NCBI GenBank assembly: GCA_024734495.1
Contig: JALMQS010000841.1
Coordinates: forward strand, 853,626-917,625
DNA from: Forficula auricularia
Lineage: Eukaryota; Arthropoda; Insecta; Dermaptera; Forficulidae
Length of the DNA: 64,000 nt
Direction of reading: 5' to 3'
Under the pieces are notes generated by a model. It was given only the letters and a program-made list of their open reading frames with translations, was not told where the DNA came from and did no database searches. Positions 34,171 to 46,900 of this stretch are shown here, one piece after another. How positions within the stretch are numbered: the first letter of the stretch is position 1; each line of letters opens with the position of its first letter. The position numbers and the translations under genes are program-made.

Positions 34171-34670
34171 CTGATTGGGAGGATTGGAGGGCTATAAGGG
34201 GAGATGTGAAGGCCCTTAAAAAAAATATTGTTGTAATGACTCATCTTGTGTGTATGCCATACGCTAAATAATAATAATTACTCGTATATCGGACAAAGTT
34301 TCAAAAAAAATGAAAAACTATCACTCATAAGACCCTGTTAATTTATCCAAAAAAAGTGAGGCTTATCTTAATATATTTTTTATGACACAATAAGGCTATC
34401 TTATATATTTTATAAAAATTCTTCCATGTTTCTATTATCTTAAAACAAAAAATTGGTTCTTATAGGTTACCTTGAATTATGCACATAGTTTGTGACTTCT
34501 TTTGGTATTCTAATTAATAAAAAAAAACAATCTCAAAAATGTGATTTAGTAGTTAAGAATAACCCTTAAGTACAGAAAAAAAAAATAAAAATAAAAAATA
34601 AACATATAGCCATTTCTAGGAGTTTTTAAAAAGACAATTAGAAAATAAAATTGAGAACAAGAATTAATCG

Positions 34671-34941
34671 TTATTTACGGCCGCTGATTTTTGAAAGAAT
34701 AAGAGCGACGCCGGATGTGATAATTGAAAGCATCAAAATTGGCGCCGAGACATGATGGTGAATTAGCCGGAATCGATCCAGTATAAATTTGGCGCCCGGA
34801 TGGACGGGGGCGGGCTTCGCGTGACCCTCTGGCTCCAAAATACGCAAGTTTTTCAAATAATCAATCAATGGAGAATGATCTTTCGAGAATATTGGAAAAT
34901 ATTCACTAACATGTTCACGGGTCCACTGTTCATGGGTGAAT
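34671..34941 (-). CDS. LMF2-like: LMF last exon
   Basis: Acceptor TTTTTTTTCAG. Encodes FTHEQWTREHVSEYFPIFSK, then HVSAPILMLSIITSGVALIL (a last membrane segment) and KISGRK followed by TAA at 34671. No canonical AATAAA is obvious just downstream. Confidence 0.94.
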
Positions 34942-37900
34942 CTGAAAAAAAATTATATATTTATTTATACACTGAAAAAACGATATATTAATAGTTAAGA
35001 TGCCGCTATTTGAACCAAGCGCCAATAGGTTAATTATGAAGATATTGTTATTTGAGTAAAATAGAGGAATAGTTAAATTTAATAGTTGGGTATTTAAATG
35101 GAATAATACGTAATTACGACAAGAAATTATATAAACTTGAATATTTTTTATTTATTTATACACTGAAAAAACGATATATTTGATATGAATAGATGGTGAA
35201 GTTAATTATGGTGATATCGATATCTGTTCAATATGAATAAATGATTTACATATTTTAAGTATTCTCATATTTTTTGAGAATCTCTAGATATAGTAATAGT
35301 TAAGATGCAGCTATTCGAGTCTATTTTATTTTTTTAGATCGGTGAAAATGTCCAAAAAAAACCTTGAAAAGTCCCCTTTTTTGCGTACTCTACTCATAAG
35401 ATTATACCGGGTGAGTTTTTACTTTATCCAATTCAAAGCATGGGTAAAGTATTGTAATCGCTCTCGGGGCAAGCGTGGCTTCCAAAGGGTCCTCAGGTAA
35501 AGACTACGGAACCCATGGACTCAATTAAAGTCACAAATTGTAGTATTCAATTAGGTTGAATATTAGCACGTGACGGTTTTGCCAAAAATTACATGGGGTC
35601 TCGTCGAGAGGCCAAAAAGTGCGATTTTTTCATTTAGTGCGTGCGGATGGATGGATGTATGTATGTATGTATGGATGGATGGATGGATGGATGTTATCGC
35701 TTTTTTGGCCCACGATTTTTTCCACACCGTTGCACCGATTGAAATGAAATTGAAAACCTACCATTAGTTTAACAAAATGAAGCGCTGATTAGTTTTTGGT
35801 ACATATCGGCCCACAAACATTAGTACTTTATTTCAGTACTTTTTTAGTTTTTTCTAAATATCTTTAAAATGACTTAACCAATTTTGATGAAATTTAATAT
35901 CCTAATTAAGTACCTTGGGGACCACAAAAAAGATTAAATAAAGTTTTTAGTAAAATTATATTTTAAAAGTACTTTACTCTAGAGTAAGATGGTACTTTTT
36001 TTAATTTTTTAAATTCTTTAAAATTTATTCATTTGAAAGTTTTAATATAGCTCATTTAGCCTTGCTTAAGTAAGAATGGATAGGCTTCTCTCTGTGAAAT
36101 GCTAAAAATTTGAGAGGAATTTTTATGAGTAACCATAGCAACTGCGTTGTTTTCTTATCCGTTACCTTTGCTGAAGACAGAGAAATCGATTTTAAACCAA
36201 AAATAGCTATTGATTCTCATCTAGTACTTGAGGAATAATCATTCTATATTGGATTTTTGACGTTTCGGTTTTTATTAGTAACCATTGCTGAAGACATAGA
36301 GAAATCGACTTTAAACCAAAAATAGCGATTGATTCTCATCTAGTACTTGAGGAATAATCATTCTATATTAGATTTTTGACGTTTCGGTTTTATTTTATCT
36401 TGAGACAGTCTTATAACTCAAAAAAAGTGGATTATATGAAAAAAAATTTCAAATAAGAGTTTATTTATATCAAGAATTTCTTAATTAATAAATATTTGTT
36501 TATTTACATTGTTGATTAAATAATTAATTAGTAATTTTAATTTGTTTATATTTATATTGTTAAATAATCACATATCATAATAAAAAATATTATATCAATT
36601 ATTAATTTTATCTCAAAAAAAATTATAATTATTTTTAACAATCATTCAAACTTAATTTATAAAATAATAATTATCAAATATTTAATTATTGAATAAATAA
36701 TTTAATAATTTTGCGGCACTGTTCTGAGATATTCAAGAGTGTTATCGGAAGTTTTCTGGATGAATTCCAGTTCCAATTTCGTTATTTTAGTCTTTAAAGT
36801 TCTTAAAATTATTGGATAAAAATACTTGGTAGGTTTCACATTAAGATATAAAAAAATAAAACGAATTTATTTTTGGAGAATCTTAAATCTCGATATATAT
36901 ATTTCGGGTGACTAACCCATCTTCAGGAGAAACAGTTACTTTCTGTTTCTCCTGAAGATAGGTTAGTCATGAAATATATATATCGAGATTTAAGATTCTC
37001 CAAAAATAAATTCGTTTTATTTTTTATATCTTAATGTGAAACCTACCAAGTATTTTTATCCAATAATTTAAAAAATGTTTCACCAAGTACCAACACCAAA
37101 TTCCTTAAAAACTATTAAAAAACTTTTAAAGTTCTTCGTAGCCTTTACATTTCTTGTTTTTTTTTTTTTAAATAGATTTACAATACGATAAGATGAAGCA
37201 TGTGAGGGTGTATTCCTATCAGGAAAACGCTCGGCATTAATTTCAATGGCAGCCCCATAACACTTCTTCCACATTTAATGCATAAATTAAGATCATTTTA
37301 ATTCTGTCTTCAACAAAAAATGCTCCATTTTTATTATGGTAATACAATAATATAACTATCTACTGGATTGACACGAGAAATTAACTTTTGTAAAGTCAAG
37401 AATTTTAACTAGTTCTTTTAAGTAGAAAATAATCTCTTAAATCTGTGTATAATGAAGTTTTAAGATCATTATAAACACTTATTTCATTGTTGTGACTTTT
37501 CAATTTAATAATTATTTATTTAATAATTAATTATTTAATGATTATTATTTGATAATTAAGTTTAATAATTGTTAAAAATAATTATTAGGGGTTTTGAGAT
37601 CTAATTGATTCATGTATTTTGTTTATTTGATGTCGTATAAAAAAATAGTTCTTATGAAAGTTGTTCAGTTATTTTTGTAAATTAAGTACACGTATAGAAA
37701 AATATAGGATTCCATTTAAAAAACAGAATTTGACATTGAAATACCATTGAAAGCTTTTTTTATTTGATGTCATATAAAAAAATAATTCTAATAAAAGTTA
37801 TTCACTTTTTTTTGTAGATTCAGAATATGTACAGAAACATATAGGTTTCTATTTAAAAAACATAACTTGACCTCGAAATACACTTGAAAGCTTGTTCTTC

Positions 37901-40900
37901 GACAAATAACAATAGCGTAGTTTAGTTTCCCCCTCGATATAAATAAACTTTTATTTGAAACTTTATTTCATATAATTCACTGATTTTGAGTTATAAGACT
38001 GTCTCAAGATAAAAAACTCACCCGGTATATTAAAAAGCATAGCCAAGTGTAAAAGAAAACTGACCTTTTGTCCCAGCCTGTGTAATGATAGTGATAGAGG
38101 GTGGCTTTCAAATATTTGGGCGGCTTGGTAGGATTTCGTGTGACATCAAGAAGATCGAGCACCTCCGGCTGGCCTGTCAGGATTCGATATGCGAGGCTCA
38201 TCAGCCACGGATTCTGATGGTAGGTGCCCAATGCAGCAAACCACATTTGCCAGTCCAGGCGCGGCTGATGGGGAGCTTCAAAAAAAACAAAAAACAAACA
38301 GATTAAGTTTAAAGTAGAAAATTTGTTGCTCTCAATCAATAAAACAACTCTTAATCAATAAAAAAAAAATAATAAAAAAACATGCATCCAGTTGTAAAAT
38401 AATACAATTTATAAAATTTCAATTATTGAATTTATTAATTAATAAATATTTGTTTATTTACATTGTTGATAAATAAATTATTTATCAACAATATAAATAA
38501 TTTATTTTTTATAATTTAATTAGTAATTTTAATTTGTTTATATTTACAGTGGCGAAGCTAGAAAATTTCCATGGGGGGGGGGGTAATCCACAAAATGCAA
38601 AATATTTATTGGGAATTTTTTTTATTAAAACAAATAGCCCAGTTAAATTGTGTTTTTAGTGTTTTTTACTCGGAAAGTTTTGGGGTTGTTTTAATTTCTT
38701 CGACTCTTTATGTTTTTGCGTGTGCTAAACCCGAATCTGAGGTTTGCTAACAAAACTTCATCACGGAACATTGTCAAAAATGCAACAAAAAAAAGGTAAA
38801 AAAATCTCATTTTTTTGGCGGTTTATGCTTATAACTCGAAAACTATCAATTTTTCATAAATAACTTTCCTATTCAAAATGAAAGTACATAAAATTTCCTA
38901 CAAATTTCATCATTTATGTTTTTTCTCCAATCAAGCGTTCGGGCTCAAGACCTAGTCGAAAATTGGCGTATTTTTTCTGTTTCCGCAAATCCCAAAAACT
39001 CGAACTTTTTTCGATTTTTTCCCCATTATGACCATGAAGGAGCAGGTTTTCAACAAAGACTACTCTATACATTTTTAAACTAGATTAAATTTGCTACAAT
39101 TTAAATAAAGTTTCATCTTAAATGGATAATAGTAACCCATGCTGAAATCAGGTTGAAGTTTTGAAAAACTGCAATTTTTTGCAAAAAATCGCCGTTTTTC
39201 CTTCATAAAATGAAAACTACTTATCCTAGAAACTTAATTTCGATCTCATTCTCTAGAAAATTTTGTTGAATTAAATGATTACTTGAACCACTTTTTTGTT
39301 AAAACTCTTAGATTTATAGATATTCAGCATTTTCCATTACATTTTTGAGGATTAGGATCATATCCAGTCATGAAAAATGCTAGATATAAAGGATATGATC
39401 CGAATCGTCAGAAAAAACCTAAATGATAAAAATTTGTAGGAAATTTTATGAACTTTCATTTGAAAATCAAGGTTATTTAGGAAAAGTTGATAGTTTACCA
39501 GTTATAAAACAAAACCGCCAAAAAATTAGATTTTTTTACATTTTTGACAATATTCTGTAACGAAATTTTGTTAGCAAATCTCAGATTCGGATTCAGCACA
39601 CCAAAAAACAAATAGGATCAAGAGATCAAAACTACCGCAAAAATTTCCCGCGAGGTGCCTCTTTAGAGAACAATTTAACTGGACAAAAAAAGGTACTTTA
39701 AGAAATTAAAAAAAGAACATAATTCTTGATTAAATATATGAAATATATTTAATTACGGTTAGTTTGACATAAGAAACGGTTTGTCGTTGCCGTTACTCAT
39801 TCCTTGAGAAGGTTCTGCCCCCCCTACCCCGCCGTGGCTACGCCTATAAAAATGTCAATTATTGAATTTATTAATTAATAATTATTTGTTTATTTACATT
39901 TTTGATAAATAATTAATTAGTCATTTTAATTTGTTTATATTTATATTGTTGTTAAATAATAATTAGTGAATCTAATTTAATTTTTTGAATTGTTTCAAGT
40001 CTGGTACACATAATCATCAATCAAGGCCTTAAATTAAAATCCTGGAAAAATACTTGAAATTAGTTCATAAACTTTTTCAACTATAATTTTTTTTTCTGTT
40101 TATCGATTCAGAACTAGTCGTAGAAAGCTCGTTCTTGTGCTAAAATGTTTGTATTTCCAAAATGCAAAGAACTGATTAGAATTTCGACTTTCTAGCTCAT
40201 TGGCCAGCCAGCAAGACAGGCTATTAAAAATAAATAATCGATCACTTACCCACATAGGGTAAGGTGCCATTGACATCGGTTGGCTTGTAGACGAAATGGT
40301 ATTCCCGCCAGGGGCCTTGGATATGATCGCTGCCCTCGATGACGATTTCAGGCCGCCCTCCGACACCTGTCATCCGTCTGAACAGGCCATAGGAACTGGT
40401 CAATTGCAGGTGGTTTAGCCTGTCATGCCACAGTCGGAATTCCGGCAATACAGTGGTATTCCCAGTCGGATGCAAAGTAGAAAACGGCACCTGAATATGA
40501 TATATAATGTTACAGATAAAGTATAAAGTCCAGTTCCTGTATACTTATATATATTAACTAATTAATTATTCTAATTAGGTTGCTATGGCAACAACAATGT
40601 ATTTATTATTATTGAGATAAAATTATTATTCTAATTAGGTTGCCATGGCAACAACAATGTATCTATGGTGTATCGGAAAATTATTATTCCGGTTAGTTTG
40701 CCATGGCAACAACAACGTAATTTATTATGAAAATGAGATAAAATTATTTATTCTAATTAGTGCTGGCCATTTGATTCTATACATCTTGCCCATCTTTCTG
40801 GCAATTATGGATGCAATCCCAAAACAATGTATTGTCACTTTGAGCAAAACCATTCATTCGAGCCATGTCATAACAATTCTTACTATATTCGGCGAAGTGC

Positions 40901-43900
40901 TGCTCTATAAGCGTTGCCATGGCATACAACAATGTATTATTATCGATGAGATAAAGTCTGGAGAGTACGGCGGGTGCGATAATATCGTCCACCCGAGTGC
41001 TTTCAACGCTTCCTTGACCGGTTTTGCTTTATGAGACGGCGCGTTATCGTGTTGTAAAATCACTTTACCGTGTCTTCGGGCCCATTCTGGACGTTTTCGA
41101 TCAATGCGTGGTTCAAATTGATCATTTGTTGTCGGTGTATTGTTTTTTCAATTGTTTTTGAGTTTGGGCTGTGTCTTCATCCAATAACTCCTGTAGTTTC
41201 GCATCTTCAAACTTTTTTGGTCTACCAGAACGTTCTTTATCTTGCACATCGAAATCACCACTTTGAATTTTCGAAACCACACCTCACATTGGTATGACAA
41301 CAACAATGGATTTATTATTATTATTGAGATAAAATTATTGTTTTAATTAGGTTGGCATGACAACAACACGTATTAGTATTATACTGAGACAAAAGTATTG
41401 TTTAATTAGGTTCGATGACAACAACAATGGCTTTATTCTTTTGATTGAAATAAGAATTATAGTTTTATTTAGTTGGCGTGCCGCAAATGCATTCGTTATT
41501 ACATGAGTATGAAACTTGACTATTTTCAATTAGGTTGGTATAAATCTATGAAGGTGTTACTATTAGCAAAATATAACATGTATAGCTTTGATTAGCTTGG
41601 CATGTCAGTAAGAATAAATTTATGATTATTATTGTGATCAAATCATATTTATTCAGGTTGGCATGACTTACAGCACTAGATCGATCATTACTGTTGAGAT
41701 AAAATCGGTAATGACTTTCCGGCATGACAACAACAATGGATATATTATTATTATTGAGATAAAATTATTGTTTTAATTAGGTTGGCATGACAACAACAAT
41801 GGATTTATTATTATTATTGAGATAGAAAATAAATAAACATGTTCTTCGTTCTAACTAATAATATGTTTACTTTATAATTTATTTATACAGGGTGACAATA
41901 AAAAACCCGGTTAAACCTTTTGTAGTATAATTTTATTATATAAAAGAAATTTAATAAATTAACAATTAATAACAATAACATAGACCTTTAGTAATAATAT
42001 ATTAAGCCGGTTTCGAAGTGGCCTCCCTTCGGGGGAATACAGAGCCCTAAACGCGTTTTGAAATTTTCGGCGATGGGCCGTAGCTCTTCTGATGACAATC
42101 AGTCCCACTAACGGCGCACCGAGTTCTCCAGAGCCTTCAAACTTTTGTGGGTCTTAGCACAGGTACTGGCCTCCAAAATGGATCAGACGCTGTAGTCCAT
42201 CGGGTTGAGGCCACTCCACTGATGTGATCAAGCCTAGAAAATGGGCCTTCCACCACCCTGAGTGGTTTTCGCTTTGTGAGCAGGCGCGGAGTCCTTTTAG
42301 AACGTCCAAAAGTGCTGCTGTACCCACGGCTCCACATTTTCCAAAACCTGCCCCCGATACTCCTCTTTGTTGATTTTGACCCCTAATCAAGGTAAATCAA
42401 AGTGGTTTTGCCGCTAGCGCAAATTCCGCCCTTATCCATGACTGTTAGGGAGTTTTGGAGGTGTTCGACGATGCCAGATGGTTCGGGAGGCTCTGAGGAC
42501 CACCTTAGACCGTCGCGAGACAGGTTAGTTTTACCCTACTGATGACATGTTTTTGCGATAGTAAACCTGCTCAGTACGAGAGGAACCGCAGGTTTGGACA
42601 TTTGGTTCACGCACTCGGTCGATCGGCCGTTGGTGCGAAGCTACCATCCGTGGGATTAAGCCTGAACGCCTCTAAGGCCGAATCCCTTCTAGACAATTTG
42701 TATTGAGCAATAATAAAACTCGGGAGACCCGTTGTGTCGAAAGGCACTATAACTATGTAACTTTCTTAGATGAATACGTTCAATCGTGTTTATCGTATAA
42801 GCCTTTTTTGCCGTTACTTGTAAACTATGTTATAGACGAAATTCTTTTCGATTCTATAATTTTACTTGAAGCGGTCAACTATGGGTATATATTCAGGAAT
42901 CGTTTGTAAACGCTTATGCGCTGGTTCCTCGATGAACAGCGATGAACAAAATCGTTTCCCAGGCCTCACCTGCGGCCCCCTGCTTGAGTTGGCGGCATCT
43001 TTGCACCCCCCAAGTGCTTGTTTTCGTTCATAATCAGTTGTACCTTCTGGAGCTTGTACGGCTTGAAGTTCACCTCCTCTTTGGCTATTTGGTGGACAGA
43101 TTCTCGTTTGATTCCGATCTCACCAGCGATTTCCCTCATGGAGACCCTCGAATTTGGCTGTACCCTCTTCTTGATGATTTTCCGTTTGCCAGGAGAGTTA
43201 ACGGTGAGATTCTGCCGTTCCCGGGACGCTGACCGGTCGGTATGGTCAAGCTCATTGAAACGAAGGATGTCGGAAACGGTTTGTTGAAGCACATTGAGCA
43301 AACGGAAAATCTCACACTGACGTTTCCCTACACAAAAAAGCTCCACAATTGCATCAGGAATGTTTGATATTCCACAAAACACAATTAATTTAAGCAATAT
43401 TAAATTGAAAAATGCATACTCTTAAGACACAAAAGTGTGGAGAATCGGATAAAACAAAAATTAATTAGATACGGTAATATACAATCGTGTTAGGTCGTAT
43501 GAAACTTTAACCGGGTTTTTTTTTGTCACCCTGTAATACTATATATTGAATATTAAAAGTTACATCAATCAACGAAAAAAAAGATTAAAAAGAAATATTT
43601 TCATAGAACTTGCAACTTATATTTTATACGAGTAAGTATATTAAATACATTTATAAAGAAAATCTTACCGTGGATATTCCAAAAAAGAATACAGCTATCA
43701 CTGCATAGCAAATAGTAACAATTATCGAACGAATTTTAGCAAATTGACTGCTTTGTTCGGTAATATTTTTCGAAATTGCTTGAATAATAGTCCACAACAA
43801 TGATGCAAATGCGCCGATAACAATCCATGGTAAAACTAATCCTAAATTTTCATGAAACTCTTTTTTGCTAAAAGCTAAAAAAAAAAAAGAAAGAATTATA

Positions 43901-46900
43901 TGATTAAAAGATCAAGTTGATTTATTAATTACTATTCATACACCTCAATATTCTTAATTAACATATTTATCATAATATAAAAATATTAAATCAATTAGAT
44001 CTCAAAAAAATCATATAGATTATTTTTAACAATCATTCAATTTAATTGTCAAATAATAATGATCAAATATTTAATTATTAAATACATAATTTAATAATAA
44101 TTTAATAATTTTGCGCCACTGTTCTGTGACATTCCAGAGTCCTTCGCAAGTCTTTTGGATGAATTCCAGTTCTAATTTCGGTATTTTTTTTTAATAGATT
44201 TACAACACGATAAAATGAAGGTTATTTAATAATTAAATTTTGATCATTATTATTTGATAATTAAGTTGAATGATTGTTAAAAATAATTATTAAGATTTTT
44301 TTGAGATCTAATTGATTTAATATTTTTTTTATTTGATGTCGTATTAAAAAATACTTCTAATAAAAGTTGTTTACTTTTTTTTGTAGATTAAGAATATGTA
44401 CAGAAACATATAGGTTTCCATTTAAAAAAGAGAACTTGACCTCGAAATACCCTTGAAAGCTTGTTCTAGGTCGACAAACAATAGCGTATTTTAGTTTCCC
44501 CTTTGATATAAATAAACTTTTATTTGAAACTTTTTTTCATATAATGGACTGTTTTTGAGATATATAAGACTGTCTCAAGTTAAAAAACCCACCCGGTATA
44601 TATTAGAGAACAAATATTTTGATAGGTTTTCTAATTAGACTAATTATTAACAAGTGGTTGAATCAAAACAAAACATGTGGTTGTTTAAATAAACAATAAT
44701 TAAAATAAAAAAATTACTTTTTTCTCATATATAATTTTCAAAATTATCATCTGACTATTTATATATATATATGTATATATGGGATAAGAATTTTGAAAAA
44801 AGGAAATATATGGACACGGAATGAGAATGCCAATAACTAGCCTCTTCTTTAAAATATCGAGCCAAATCTACTATTAATATTTAATGGATAACCTTCGATT
44901 TATTTAACTTTAAACTGACGAAATAGAGAAATTTGGAAAATGGTTGTTTATATGCTACTAAGCAAATTTATTACCAATCCAATCCAAATGTAAAACAATT
45001 CAATTAATAAAATTTCAATTATTGAATTTAAAAATTAATAAATATTTGTTTATTTACATTGTTGATAAATAATAATTAATTAGTAATTTTAATTTGTTTA
45101 TATTTATATATTGTTGCTAAATAATAATAATAATTAGTGAATTTAATTTAATTTTTTAAATTGTTTTAAGTCTACTGGTACATTAGTCATCATCAATCAA
45201 TGGACTTGAATTAAAATTCTGGAAACACACTTGAAATTAATTCATAATCTTGACACATGAATAACAAATAAGAATGAATTTGATATTTCAAGTATTATTT
45301 GAAGATTTTAATTCACGGAGCGACAAGTCATTATATATGTATATAATATCGTCGGTCCTAAGGCAAAACCAAGAATGTGAAAAAAAGTGGAATTTCACTT
45401 ATGTGCGTGGTTAAATTCAGTTTTATAATAAGTTTCCTATTACAAAACCACTAATTTGAAAAATAAACCTCTATAGGTCATTTGTGTTACTGAAAAATCG
45501 CGAATGTGATTTTTTTTTTAATTTTACAATATCAAATCACGAATGTGCCAAATTCGTGTTTTTAAAGTTGTAGGATTTTATCCTCCCCCCCTCCCTACTA
45601 CTCGCTTCGTGTGATGAATTCCGACCTCGAAGCTGTCCTAAATACGCCAAAAACATCTACTGGACAAGTTTTCTACTTGCACAAGTTAGCAGTCTACAAC
45701 TCAACAGTATTCAATTTGACCAATAAAGAGGGAAATTGTTTTTGTTGGATGAGACTCAGGGAAGAAAGGGGGGGGGGCAATGAAATCGCTTCATGCTTGT
45801 ACTAATACACCATGGAACAAACAAATAAAAAAATCAGTGCACATGTTGTCAGATTCCTGTGGTGGCCAAAACAAGAATAGCAAATTTGCAGCTATGTGCT
45901 TGCATCTACTACAAAAGAATCATCTTCTTCTTCTCCTGGCCTTTTCCCATTTCCTTTTATTTGGGCTCGGCTCTCCTGATCATTTTCCTCCAGAGGCATC
46001 TATTCTGGGTCGTTAATGGGTTTATTTCGCTATTGGCTAGGTCGTTCTTTACTGCAGACATCCATGTAAGGCGAGGTCTTTTGCGTTTTCTCGGTCTAGT
46101 ATTATTAAGGTCCAGCACCTTCCTGGCCATGTGATCTTCTGTGATTACGTGGCCGTACCATCGCATTCGCGTTTCTGCGAGTTTTTCTTGAATAGGTCGA
46201 ACTTTAAATGTACCTCGTATGCACCTGTTTGGTGTTTGTCTATGAGGCTAACTCCCGCAGACCATCTGAGCATTCTCATTTCGGCAACGTGTAGTGTTCT
46301 CTTGTTGCTTTTTCAGTGGCCAGCACTCGGAGCCGTACAGCATCGCCGGCCTCACCGCAGTTTTGTAGATTTTTCCCTTGATACGGATAGGAATCATTGA
46401 ATCGCATAGCACTCCGGCAAGTTGCCTCCATTTCTGCCAGCCTGTGTTCTTGCGACGTCAGCATCAATGGCTCCATCGTTGGTTATCACACTTCCCAGGT
46501 ATTTGAAGCTTTCTACAGATTTCAGCGGGGTATACAGAATTATAGATATAATGTGGTGTGCTGGGTGTTAGTGTCGAATTTGCAATGCATATACTCGGTT
46601 TTCTGTCTACTGATTCTTAGTCCCGCTGATTCCAGTGCTTTTCTCCATTTTTCTAAAGTTTCTTGTAAAGCCATTGGGTCTTCGTCGATAAAGACAACGT
46701 CATCAGCGTAGAGAATATTCCAAGGAGTTGGTTTTTGAACGTTTGATGTTAGGTAGTTCATTACAAGGTTGAATAGCAGGGGGCTTAGTGCTGATCCCTG
46801 ATGTACTCCTACTCTCACTTGAAATTCATTGCTGATACCTGCTAATACAAAAGAATCCGAGAGCAGAAAAAATCAGGCACTCAATTTTCGAGTCTGGACA

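Larger units (their letters stand above)
36396..38030. mobile_element. Family F foldback copy, nested
   Basis: Left TTATCTTGAGACAGTCTTAT (36404) and right complement (37995-38015). Interior holds the CTGGATGAATTCCAGTTCC block, a Penelope-type palindrome and tandemly repeated arm pieces. It ends 35 bases from LMF exon H. Confidence 0.65.
41888..43533 (-). mobile_element. Tc1/mariner element interrupted by a 28S rRNA fragment
   Basis: Ends CAGGGTGACAATAAAAAACC and GGGTTTTTTTTTGTCACCCTG (left 41888, right 43533), flanked by TA. Transposase pieces lie on the minus strand on both sides of a 28S insert. Confidence 0.9.

Noticed and set aside
42137..42390. Two Arg/Gly-rich frames on the minus strand.
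   Set aside because: They are out-of-frame readings of the transposase C-terminal half; the correct reading needs frame changes and contains the family motifs.
42703..42909. A 68-codon frame on the plus strand.
   Set aside because: It lies in the AT-rich 3' end of the 28S fragment and is not protein coding.
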